DNA of 64,000 bases from Tersicoccus sp. Bi-70 (lineage in GTDB: Bacteria > Actinomycetota > Actinomycetes > Actinomycetales > Micrococcaceae). The stretch spans positions 310,001 through 374,000 of the forward strand of contig NZ_MIEU01000010.1 in the NCBI RefSeq assembly GCF_001968825.1. Direction: 5' to 3'. Numbering within the stretch: position 1 is the first letter of the stretch; the number at the start of each line of letters is the position of its first letter. Below, in pieces: positions 25,928-33,535 of this stretch. The position numbers and the translations under genes were made by a program. Below the pieces are notes generated by a model, which saw only the letters and a program-made list of their open reading frames with translations, made no database searches and was not told the DNA's origin.

Positions 25928-26152
25928 ATGACCATCACGGCGACCAACGACAGGCTTCGCTACACCCGGATCGGTCTCGCCGTGGCCGCCGTGGTGATCT
26001 CGGTGGTCGGCATCACCCTGATCGTCGCCGGCATCGTCACCGGTCAACCCGGCCTCAGCGTGGTGGCGTCCTCCAGCATGGCGGCCGGGGGAGCCTCCCT
26101 CGCCGCTGGCTACAGCACGTACCGGACGTCTCGCCGGCGAGCGATCCGATGA
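25928..26152 (+). CDS. small two-helix membrane protein
   Basis: A 74-residue protein with two hydrophobic stretches at about 15-37 and 42-60 and a basic C-terminus (TSRRRAIR). The family is not recognised. The ATG at 25928 has GAGGAG about six bases upstream; an in-frame ATG at 25898 would add ten residues without a ribosome site. Its stop overlaps the next gene, making it first in a three-gene operon. Confidence 0.7.
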   Translation: MTITATNDRLRYTRIGLAVAAVVISVVGITLIVAGIVTGQPGLSVVASSSMAAGGASLAAGYSTYRTSRRRAIR

Positions 26153-26613
26153 CGGACGAGACGACGGGTCCGGTGCGGCGCGCCGGGGACCCGGCGCAGG
26201 AGGCGAGCATGCGGGAGGAGGCGGCGATCGCCGCGGTGACGGCCCGCCGGGCGACGATGCTGACCCGCGCTCGTCGTCACCTGGGCTGGTTCTCGACGGT
26301 TCTGGCCCTGCTGATCGGTGCCGCCCATACCGTGCCCGTGGTGTTCCCGCCGCAGGCGTCCCTGCCCGCGTTCCTGGTGGCCATGGGCCTCTGGGTGGTG
26401 GCGGTGCTGCTGCTGACCTACGCGTACCTGCGCACGCGTTCCGCCACCCCGCGCGGTGGCGGGCGACGCTACACGGTCGGCCTTCTCGTCACGATGGCGC
26501 TCTACCTCGCTGGCCTGGCCCTGACGCCGTGGGAGACGTGGCCCGTCGCCATCCTGATCGGGCTGCTGATTGCCGCGCCCCTCACGATTGCCGGCTGGTG
26601 GCGACGCACGTGA
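26149..26613 (+). CDS. four-helix membrane protein of unknown function
   Basis: A 154-residue protein. An approximately 45-residue cytoplasmic N-terminus is followed by helices at about 46-66, 72-94, 106-124 and 130-150. Not a recognised family. It overlaps the genes on both sides by four bases (ATGA and GTGA), so the three products are made together. The regulator downstream suggests a conditionally expressed membrane function. Confidence 0.7.
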   Translation: MTDETTGPVRRAGDPAQEASMREEAAIAAVTARRATMLTRARRHLGWFSTVLALLIGAAHTVPVVFPPQASLPAFLVAMGLWVVAVLLLTYAYLRTRSATPRGGGRRYTVGLLVTMALYLAGLALTPWETWPVAILIGLLIAAPLTIAGWWRRT

Positions 26614-26909
26614 GCACCCATTCCCGCCATCGCCTCAACGACCACTTCACGAACCCCATCCGGCTCGCCCTGATGGCCACCCTCGCCGGTGTCGACGAGG
26701 TCGACTTCAAGACGCTCAAGGAGACCGTCGACCTCACCGACTCCGCTCTGTCCAAGCACGCCGGGGCCCTCGAGCAGGCCGGATACGTCGCCATGCGCAA
26801 GGGCTTCATCGGCAAGCGGCCTCGCTCCTGGCTGTCCCTCACTCCCGACGGGCAGAAGGCGCTCACCGAGCACGTGGCAGCTCTGCGGGAGATGACGACG
26901 GGGCTCTGA
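26610..26909 (+). CDS. winged-helix transcriptional regulator (MarR/HTH_27-like)
   Basis: A 99-residue DNA-binding protein starting at GTG. NPIRLALMATLAGVDEVDF and the recognition-helix region LTDSALSKHAGALEQAGYV, followed by the wing KGFIGKRPRSWLSLTPDG, match the small winged-helix regulators found at the end of short membrane-protein operons. It probably binds the AAGT/ACTT dyads at 25856-25884 and autoregulates the operon. Confidence 0.85.
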   Translation: MSTHSRHRLNDHFTNPIRLALMATLAGVDEVDFKTLKETVDLTDSALSKHAGALEQAGYVAMRKGFIGKRPRSWLSLTPDGQKALTEHVAALREMTTGL

Positions 26910-26952
26910 CCAGCAGCGGTCTGGAACCGCGGCCGCGGTGGCCGGCGCATCC

Positions 26953-28125
26953 TCACTCTCGGATGGCGTCCTCCTCGCGCTCGTGCGGGGTCCGCTCGTC
27001 GCGGTCCGGATCGACGGCGTTCTCGCGGCGCGGGTCACCGCTCATGCTGGAGAGCTCGTTCGACGGGGTTGCCTCGTCGCGCCAGCGCAGCAGCGCCCCG
27101 ACGCCCTCGGGGATGGCGACGACACCGTCCTCGAGCGCGAAGACGCCGGCGTCCGTCGCGATGGCCTGCCGGATCATCTCCTCGATGTTCTCGGGTTCCT
27201 GGCCGACGACGAAGAGGAGCTCGTCCACCTGCCCGCGGCCGAGAGCCTCGCCGACCTCGCTGATGCCGGCCACCGACTCACCGCCGCGCTGCTGGTTCTC
27301 GTGGAACTGGCCTGCCAGGTCACGCTGCCGCTGGTCGATGAACTCCTGCGTCACGCGCTCGAGCTCCTCCCGGAAGGACGCGCGTTCCATGCTGACGCCC
27401 CGCGTCCCGCCGGAGACGACCTGCAGCCGGGCCCGCGCCTCGGTGCCGAGCTCATCCTTCAACAGCGCGGTCGCCCGCACGTCCCCGGTCAACAGCACCA
27501 TGTCGGGCTTGTGCTTCATCACGATCGCGTCGACCTTCTTCGCGACGGCTTCTGCGTTGCGCTCCCAGGAATCCTCCACCCGGGCGTCGAAGTTCCGGGC
27601 CCGCCACCCGTGCTGTGCGCCGCCACCGGCGCTCGCCTTGTGCAGCTCGTCGTGCCCGCCGTCCACGCGGGACTCGCCGTCCAGGTCGTTGTGCGACCGG
27701 GCGATCACCGGGTTCTCCGGCGCTCGCAGGTGCAGGTCGGCGCCTGCCCGGTCCACCTCGATGAGCAGCTGGCTCACCGCGTAGGGCGTGAGCTGGACCA
27801 GCGGTAGCAGCACCGGCGTCGGGCCGAACGAGGAGCCGTCCTCCCGGGGCGGGACGGGGAGCACGCGGTCGAGGAGGATCTCGCGCGGGGACGCGATGAT
27901 CGCCCGGCCGTGACGCCCGCCGATGGACGACGGCGCGAGCACGGTGTCCCCGATCTCCTCGAGCAGCTCGTCGGCGACACCGGCGGAGGAGAGGCGAGAC
28001 CGGCACTGGTTCCAGCGGGTGGACAGCTCGGTGGCCGCGGTGGGATCGGTTCGCGTCGTGTCGAGGTGGACCGAGATGAAGGGCCCGGCGTCCTCGAGGG
28101 CGGGTTTCAACCATGGCAGTTTCAC
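26953..28125 (-). CDS. Rv2629-like protein (bacterial eRF1-like / Vms1-type family)
   Basis: A 390-residue soluble protein starting at GTG (28125) with AGGAGG upstream. The N-terminal domain opens KPALEDAGPFISVHLDTTR, typical of the Rv2629 family. The central region (ERNAEAVAKKVDAIVMKHKPDMVLLTGDV) and the C-terminal region (VDELLFVVGQEPENIEEMI ... DAGVFALEDGVVAIPEGVGALLRW) resemble eRF1 domains 2-3. A canonical GGQ is not present; GGAQHGW near residue 195 is the closest. Family work suggests roles in ribosome hibernation or peptidyl-tRNA hydrolysis; the reaction here is uncertain. The acidic/basic C-terminal tail is low complexity. Confidence 0.75.
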   Translation of the reverse strand: MKLPWLKPALEDAGPFISVHLDTTRTDPTAATELSTRWNQCRSRLSSAGVADELLEEIGDTVLAPSSIGGRHGRAIIASPREILLDRVLPVPPREDGSSFGPTPVLLPLVQLTPYAVSQLLIEVDRAGADLHLRAPENPVIARSHNDLDGESRVDGGHDELHKASAGGGAQHGWRARNFDARVEDSWERNAEAVAKKVDAIVMKHKPDMVLLTGDVRATALLKDELGTEARARLQVVSGGTRGVSMERASFREELERVTQEFIDQRQRDLAGQFHENQQRGGESVAGISEVGEALGRGQVDELLFVVGQEPENIEEMIRQAIATDAGVFALEDGVVAIPEGVGALLRWRDEATPSNELSSMSGDPRRENAVDPDRDERTPHEREEDAIRE

Positions 28126-28283
28126 GGTGACCTCCTGGTTGCTCGACGAGCGGCGACGGAGCCCATGCCCGGCAGCGTCGCCGCTGGGGGTTGTCCCACC
28201 CTTCCACTCGGCCGGGGCCGGTACAAGAGCGGCGCTCGAGCCGCCCGGTCTGAGACGCTGGGAGCACGTACTCGAGGGCAGAG

Positions 28284-29159
28284 GTGACCACGACCATGCA
28301 CGACCTGACCTCCGCATCGTGGGAGACCGAGGACATCGACGTCGACGCGTACCTGCACCGGCTCGGCGTCGAGCGTGACGCTCCCGGCCTCGACCTGCTG
28401 GAACGGATCCACGCCGCCCACGTGCGGGCGTTCCCGTTCAGCAACGTCGACGTGCTGCTGCGTCAGCACCCCGGCGTCGCCCCGGCCGCGATCACCGAGA
28501 AGCTGGTACGCCGCGGGCGTGGCGGCTACTGCTTCGAGCACGCCCAGCTGATGGCGGCGGCGCTGGAGGACCTCGGCTACCCGGTCACCCGGCGGCTCGG
28601 CCGGGTGCACGCGCCGGAGAACGGCCGCACCCACCTCACCCTGCACGTGGGCGTCGAGGGCAGGACGTACCTGGCCGATCCCGGCTTCGGGCTGAGCATC
28701 ACCGGGCCCCTCGAGGTGGCCGACGGCGCGGAACGGCACGAGTGGACGGGCGTATACCGCCTGGAGCGGCAGTCGATCGACGGCGTCGAGCACTGGCTGC
28801 TCCGCCGCAACGGCGAGTTCGCGCACCTCACGGACACCCTGCGGGTGGTGCCCCGGGACGTCCGCTCCGCGCACCTGACCACGTCGACCGACGCGTTCGG
28901 CAGCACGTTCCTGCGCCGGCTCGTCGTCAGCCGCTTCACCGAGGACGGGCACGTGACGATCACCGAGAGCACCCGGACCACGCGCCGGCCCGGCCGCGAC
29001 ACGGTGCAGGAGCGGCTCGGGCCGCGCGAGGCGGTCGACGCGGCGCGAGCGCTCGACGTCGATCTGTCCGACGCCGAGGCCGAGCGGCTGCACGCCATCC
29101 TCGCCGGGTGGCAGCAGGACCGCGAAGCGGCCGCCGGTGCGCCGGCTGCGCGCCAGTAG
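28284..29159 (+). CDS. nat: arylamine N-acetyltransferase
   Basis: A 291-residue (from GTG 28284) or 287-residue (from ATG 28296) NAT. The catalytic triad is visible: C83 in RGGYCFEHAQ, His in THLTLHV near 122, and Asp in LADPGFG near 137. The AFPFSN signature is near residue 50. It transfers acetyl groups from acetyl-CoA to arylamines and hydrazines. GAGGG precedes the GTG and GAGGTG the ATG, so the start is uncertain by four codons. The rhodanese gene follows by ten bases. Confidence 0.92.
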   Translation: MTTTMHDLTSASWETEDIDVDAYLHRLGVERDAPGLDLLERIHAAHVRAFPFSNVDVLLRQHPGVAPAAITEKLVRRGRGGYCFEHAQLMAAALEDLGYPVTRRLGRVHAPENGRTHLTLHVGVEGRTYLADPGFGLSITGPLEVADGAERHEWTGVYRLERQSIDGVEHWLLRRNGEFAHLTDTLRVVPRDVRSAHLTTSTDAFGSTFLRRLVVSRFTEDGHVTITESTRTTRRPGRDTVQERLGPREAVDAARALDVDLSDAEAERLHAILAGWQQDREAAAGAPAARQ

Positions 29160-29169
29160 AGTGCCCAGC

Positions 29170-29613
29170 ATGACCGACACGACCCCCACGACCGACGAGC
29201 TCGTCGCCCACTTCGCGGGCAAGCTCGCGTTCGAGATCGACCCGACCGACGTGCACCATGAGCGGGAGGCCGGTGCCCGGTTCGTCCTGATCGACTCGCG
29301 GGGCGACGCCGCGTGGGCGCAGGGACGGATCAGCGGCGCCGTGCACCTGCCGACGGCGCAGATCGCGCACCGCGCGCCCGCCGAGGTGCCGCTGGACACT
29401 CCCGTCATCACCTACTGCTGGGGTCCCGGGTGCAACGGGGCGACCCGCGCCGCCCTCGAGTTCGCCCGCCTCGGCTACCAGGTGAAGGAGATGATCGGCG
29501 GCTTCGAGTACTGGGCGCGCGAGGGCTTCCCCGTCGAGGACGACCACGGCCCGGTGCACCGCGACATCGACCCGCTCACCTCCGCCGTCGCGACCGTCAC
29601 CTGCGACTGCTGA
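29170..29613 (+). CDS. rhodanese-like domain protein
   Basis: A 147-residue single-domain rhodanese. It has the RFVLIDSRGDAAWAQGRISGAVHLP entry motif and an active-site loop YCWGPGCNGATR with C88 as the probable persulfide-forming cysteine; a Cys-Asp-Cys lies at the C-terminus. Sulfurtransferase or phosphatase-like activity is possible. It is closely spaced after the NAT gene and probably co-transcribed. Confidence 0.85.
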   Translation: MTDTTPTTDELVAHFAGKLAFEIDPTDVHHEREAGARFVLIDSRGDAAWAQGRISGAVHLPTAQIAHRAPAEVPLDTPVITYCWGPGCNGATRAALEFARLGYQVKEMIGGFEYWAREGFPVEDDHGPVHRDIDPLTSAVATVTCDC

Positions 29614-29649
29614 GACCGGTCTCTCTGAGGGCTCGTCTCAAGGCTCGCC

Positions 29650-30333
29650 TCAGCCGAGGCGGTCCAGCCGCGCGGCGAGGCCGGGCAGATCCGGCGCCTC
29701 GACGTCCGGCGGGCTCAGGTACGACGGGTAGGCACCGCCGTCCCGGTTGATCCAGGCCGTGCGCAGGCCCGCCGCGTGCGCCCCGTGGATGTCCCACGGG
29801 TGGACCGCGACGAGCAGCATCCGCTCCGGCGCGGTGCCGCAGACCTCCGCCGCGTACGCGTAAGAGGCTCCGGCCGGTTTCCACGCCGGAGCGTCCTCGA
29901 CGCTGAGCAGCCGGGTGAAGGCGTCGAGGATGCCTGCCCGCTCGAACAGGTCCCGGGCCACCGCGGTCGCCCCGTTGCTCAGCGTCACCAGCTGCGCGCG
30001 GGAGCGCAGGGCCCGGATGCCCGGCATGACGTCGGGTTGCACGTCGAGCGCCTGCATCGCGCCCATGATCGACGCGACGGCGTCGCCGACATCCTCGACG
30101 CGGCGGGCCGTGAGCAGCCGGGCGGCGCTGTCCTGCGCGATCTCCGCGAACGGCACGTTGTCGTTCGTCAGCGCGGCGGCGAACCCGTCCCGCAGGATGC
30201 CGGCGAACCAGATGGCCGCCAGCTCCTCCGGGGCGCCGACCGCGGCGAAGGCCGCCCCGAGGGGCGCCATGTCGGAGAGCGTCTCGTTGACGTCGAAGAC
30301 GATCGTCTCCACGTTCCTGGGGCCCGCGCTCAT
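29650..30333 (-). CDS. haloacid dehalogenase, type II
   Basis: A 227-residue HAD-superfamily hydrolase. Motif I is FDVNETLSD (nucleophile Asp near 14), motif II LVTLSNGA near 118, motif III lysine in APAWKPAGASY near 150, and LLVAVHPWDIHGAHAAGLRTAWINR carries the last acidic residues. This matches L-2-haloacid dehalogenases, although many members have other small substrates. The start overlaps the end of the upstream acetyltransferase by four bases. Confidence 0.85.
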   Translation of the reverse strand: MSAGPRNVETIVFDVNETLSDMAPLGAAFAAVGAPEELAAIWFAGILRDGFAAALTNDNVPFAEIAQDSAARLLTARRVEDVGDAVASIMGAMQALDVQPDVMPGIRALRSRAQLVTLSNGATAVARDLFERAGILDAFTRLLSVEDAPAWKPAGASYAYAAEVCGTAPERMLLVAVHPWDIHGAHAAGLRTAWINRDGGAYPSYLSPPDVEAPDLPGLAARLDRLG

Positions 30334-30674
30334 GCCGTCGGCTCCGCGCTCGGCACGGCCGCCCGGTGTTCCGGCCGGGCGGCGACCACCCCGGGCTGCT
30401 CGGAGTGCTTGCTCAGCCACGATGTGACGTAGGGGCACACCGCGACGATGCCGATGCCGGCGCGCGCCGTGTCGGCCACGGCCTGCCGGACGAGCGTCGA
30501 GGCCAGTCCCTGACCGGCGTGGTCCTCGTCCACGGTCGTGTGGAAGAAGATCCGCTCGGAGCCGCCAGGCCCGTCGAAGGATACCCAGGACGCCCGGCCG
30601 ACGACGGCGCCCTCGTCGAGCAGCTCGTAGCGTCCGCGGTCCGGGTTGTTCTTGACGATGATGTCGGCGTCCAT
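30330..30674 (-). CDS. GNAT-fold acetyltransferase, YjdJ-like
   Basis: A 114-residue small acetyltransferase: NNPDRGRYELLDEGAVVGRASW, FFHTTVDEDHAGQGLASTLVRQAV (acetyl-CoA loop) and VCPYVTSWLSKH, the pattern of the YjdJ/Gcn5-like-2 family. Substrate unknown. The ATG at 30674 leaves 56 bases to the upstream pirin gene. It is coupled to the haloacid dehalogenase gene by overlap. Confidence 0.85.
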   Translation of the reverse strand: MDADIIVKNNPDRGRYELLDEGAVVGRASWVSFDGPGGSERIFFHTTVDEDHAGQGLASTLVRQAVADTARAGIGIVAVCPYVTSWLSKHSEQPGVVAARPEHRAAVPSAEPTA

Positions 30675-30730
30675 GGTGGTGGCCTCCGTACGAGGGGGTC
30701 GGGGATGGTCGGGCAGGGGAGTGGGGTAGT

Positions 30731-31747
30731 TCAGCCGCGTGGTCGCAGGCGGACGGTCGGCAGGTCGGGGGCGGGCAGCGGGTCGGGTTGCCCCGGCGGG
30801 TAGGGGCCGAACCGCTCGACAGCGCTGTCGACGTCGGCACCGGGGCCGGCGGAGACGCCGACGCCGATCTCCGCCTGCCAGGCCGCGCGGAAGGCGGCGA
30901 TCTCCTCGTGGGTGCGGCCGACGAAGTTCCACCACATGACGATCTGCTCACCGAGCGGGACGCCGCCGATCAGCACCGCCCGGACCGGCCGCTCCCCGGC
31001 CGCCAGCTCGATCAGGCTCCGTCCCGCCGGCAGATACGCCAGGTGGTCCTGCGGCAGGGCGGTGCCGTCCACGTCCAGGTCCCCGGCGTCGAGCAGAACG
31101 CCGTGCTCGAAGGACTCCTCGACGTCCAGGATCAGTCGGGTTGCCGGCCGCAGCAGCAGCTCGGCGGCGAGCAGCGGGGGCGTGTGCGTCACCACCGGAG
31201 AGGTCGAGCCGGCGAGGGAGCCGAGGTGCACCCGCAGCTCGGTGCCCTCGACCGGGCGCACGGGGTCGGGTGTGTAGTGCGCGAAGGAGGGCGGCCGGTG
31301 CCGGGTGGCATCGGGCAGGGCGTACCAGAGCTGCACGCCGTGCAGGGTCGTGGTGTCCGCGGTCGAGTACTCCTGGTGAGAGATCCCACGGCCGGCGATC
31401 ATCAGATTCGCCTCGCCCGGCCGCACCAGCGCCGCGTTGCCCGCGGAGTCCAGATGCTCGATGCCTCCGGTGAACAGCAGGCTCACCGTGGCCAGTCCCG
31501 TGTGCGGATGGCGGGCCACGCGCATGCCGCCGGACGCCGACACCCGGTCCGGGCCGTAGTGGTCGGCGAAGCACCACGAGCCGATCAGGGAACGGCGGCG
31601 CTGCGGCAGGGTCCGCCGCACGTTCATCGCCCGCGGGCCGCCGAGTGGCACGTCCCGGGGTTCGAGCAGCTGGACGGGGACCGGGCCGTCGGCCGTGGTC
31701 GCCCTGGTGCAGAGGATCTCCTGCGGGTCCGTCTCGAGGTTGGTCAT
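30731..31747 (-). CDS. pirin family protein
   Basis: A 338-residue bicupin. The N-terminal cupin includes FADHYGPDRVSASGGMRVARHPHTGLATVSLLF (metal-binding His residues) and GRGISHQEYS; the second cupin begins near 165. Bacterial pirins of this type are Fe-dependent and some act as quercetinases or stress regulators. Function here is not determinable. The C-terminal 35 residues are Pro-rich. Probably the first gene of a three-gene minus-strand operon. Confidence 0.87.
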   Translation of the reverse strand: MTNLETDPQEILCTRATTADGPVPVQLLEPRDVPLGGPRAMNVRRTLPQRRRSLIGSWCFADHYGPDRVSASGGMRVARHPHTGLATVSLLFTGGIEHLDSAGNAALVRPGEANLMIAGRGISHQEYSTADTTTLHGVQLWYALPDATRHRPPSFAHYTPDPVRPVEGTELRVHLGSLAGSTSPVVTHTPPLLAAELLLRPATRLILDVEESFEHGVLLDAGDLDVDGTALPQDHLAYLPAGRSLIELAAGERPVRAVLIGGVPLGEQIVMWWNFVGRTHEEIAAFRAAWQAEIGVGVSAGPGADVDSAVERFGPYPPGQPDPLPAPDLPTVRLRPRG

Positions 31748-31853
31748 ACCGGGTCCGAGCGGTCGAGGAGGAAACGGTCGTGGGTGGGCATGGGCGGCCT
31801 CCTCGTCGCGGTCGTGACCTCATGGTCCAGCACACGGGATCGACGCGGCCGGG

Positions 31854-32468
31854 TCAAGCCGACCCCGGATCCAGCGTCCGGCGCATGACCAGCCGCGGCA
31901 GCCCGTTGGCCTCCGCCTCCGTGATGCCGATGACGGCGAACCCGGCGCGCTCGAACATGGACCGGGTGCCGACGAACAGGCGCGCGTTGTCCATCCGAGG
32001 GGCGTCCTCCCCGCGAGGCGTGTCCACCGGGTAGGCCTCGACGGCGGGCGCCCCCTCGGAGCGCGCCCAGGCGACGGCACCGTCGATCAGCCGGGCCGTG
32101 ACGCCCTGCCGCCGGTGCCCCGACCGGACGATCAGGCACACGATCGACCAGACCGGCACGTCGTCCACCGGCCGGATCAGCCGCGAGGCGGCCAGCCGCG
32201 GGATGTCGGCGCGCGGCCCGAGATTGCACCAGCCCACCGGCTCACCGTCCCGGTAGGTCACGACGCCGGGCGGGGTGCGGGCACACAGGGCGCGCATCGC
32301 GGTCTCCCGGTCTCCGCCGCCGAGCTCGCGCACGTCCTCGGCACGCAACCGGGGAGAGACGCACCAGCACGCGCGCACCCGGCGGCTCGGGTTGACGATG
32401 TCGGCGAAGTCCTCGAACCGGTCCGGGGTGACGGGATGGGTGCTCCATGTCATCGCGCGGTCCGTCAT
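31854..32468 (-). CDS. GNAT family N-acetyltransferase
   Basis: A 204-residue protein with the GNAT core in its middle: VWSIVCLIVRSGHRRQGVTARLIDGAVAWA (acetyl-CoA binding) and GVVTYRDGEPVGWCNLGPRAD before it. The N-terminus holds a C-W-C motif (RACWCVSP) typical of a GNAT subgroup. The ATG at 32468 has GGGGAGGA upstream. Substrate unknown; monocistronic. Confidence 0.83.
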   Translation of the reverse strand: MTDRAMTWSTHPVTPDRFEDFADIVNPSRRVRACWCVSPRLRAEDVRELGGGDRETAMRALCARTPPGVVTYRDGEPVGWCNLGPRADIPRLAASRLIRPVDDVPVWSIVCLIVRSGHRRQGVTARLIDGAVAWARSEGAPAVEAYPVDTPRGEDAPRMDNARLFVGTRSMFERAGFAVIGITEAEANGLPRLVMRRTLDPGSA

Positions 32469-32584
32469 CGGGTCCTCCCCTGTCGCAGCGGCGGTGGGAC
32501 CGACTGTAGCGGGACCGTCCGACGGTGTCGCGTGCCACGGCCGCCGCCGGAATAGCGCCCGGCTCGATGGCCGTTGTGCCCAGC

Positions 32585-33508
32585 ATGCGAGCAATGACCT
32601 ATGACCGGTACGGAGACAACGCTGTTCTCGAGCTCACGGAGCTCCCGACACCGAAGGTGGGGCCGGGGCAGATCCTCGTGCGGGTGACCCGCGCGTCGGT
32701 CAACCCGGTGGACTGGAAGGTGATGGCCGGTGGCCTCGACGCCATGATGGACGCCCACTTCCCGGTGGTGCCGGGCTGGGACGTCGCCGGCGTCGTCGAG
32801 CAGATCGGGCCGGACACCCCCGAGTTCGCGGTCGGGGACCGGGTGGCCTCCTACGGCCGGAAGATGGTCGTCTCCGGGGGCACCTTCGCCGAGTATGTGA
32901 CCCTGCCGGCCGAGTTCGCCACCATGATCCCGGACGGGGTCACCGACGACGCCGCGGCCGCGCTGCCGCTGACCGGGCTCACCGCGAAGCGCAGCATCGA
33001 GGCCCTCGACCTGAGCGACGGGGACACCGTCCTCATCCACGCGGCCTCCGGCGGCGTCGGCTACCTCGCCTCCCAGCTGGCCCTGGCGAAGGGCGCCACC
33101 GTGATCGGCACCGCCTCCGAGGCGAACGCGGGCAAGCTCACCGCCCTCGGCGTCACGCCGGTCGCCTACGGGGACGGCCTCGAGGACCGGGTGCGGGAGA
33201 TCGCTCCCGACGGCGTCGACGCCGTCGCGGACTACATCGGCGACGTCCTCGACGTCACCCTGGCCGTGCTCACCGAGGGCGGCCGCCACGTCTCCATCAC
33301 GGACCCGGCCGTCACCGAGCACGGCGGCCGGTGGCTCTGGGTACGCCCCGACGCGGCCGGACTGGCCGAGCTGCTGCGCCTCGTCGACGCCGGTGAACTG
33401 ACGCTCGACATCGACCGCACCTACCCGCTGGACCAGGTGGCCGAGGCGTTCCGCGTCAGCCAGGCCGGCGAGGCGAAGGGCAAGCTCCTCATCGACGTCA
33501 CGCGCTGA
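32585..33508 (+). CDS. NADP-dependent oxidoreductase, zinc-independent MDR (quinone-oxidoreductase-like)
   Basis: A 307-residue medium-chain dehydrogenase. The N-terminal GroES-like domain starts MRAMTYDRYGDNAVLELTELPTPKVG; the Rossmann domain has HAASGGVGYLASQLA near residue 150 and a short substrate loop. No zinc-binding cysteines are seen. Members reduce quinones or enones with NADPH. An upstream ATG at 32567 is possible, but the family N-terminus fits 32585. It is divergent from the acetyltransferase gene. Confidence 0.88.
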   Translation: MRAMTYDRYGDNAVLELTELPTPKVGPGQILVRVTRASVNPVDWKVMAGGLDAMMDAHFPVVPGWDVAGVVEQIGPDTPEFAVGDRVASYGRKMVVSGGTFAEYVTLPAEFATMIPDGVTDDAAAALPLTGLTAKRSIEALDLSDGDTVLIHAASGGVGYLASQLALAKGATVIGTASEANAGKLTALGVTPVAYGDGLEDRVREIAPDGVDAVADYIGDVLDVTLAVLTEGGRHVSITDPAVTEHGGRWLWVRPDAAGLAELLRLVDAGELTLDIDRTYPLDQVAEAFRVSQAGEAKGKLLIDVTR

Positions 33509-33535
33509 GCCGGGCCGCTCACGCGCCGAGCCGGC

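Noticed and set aside
30675-30935. Longer N-terminus for the YjdJ-like acetyltransferase
   Set aside because: The extension is Arg/Pro-rich shadow of the pirin gene; the family start fits the ATG at 30674.
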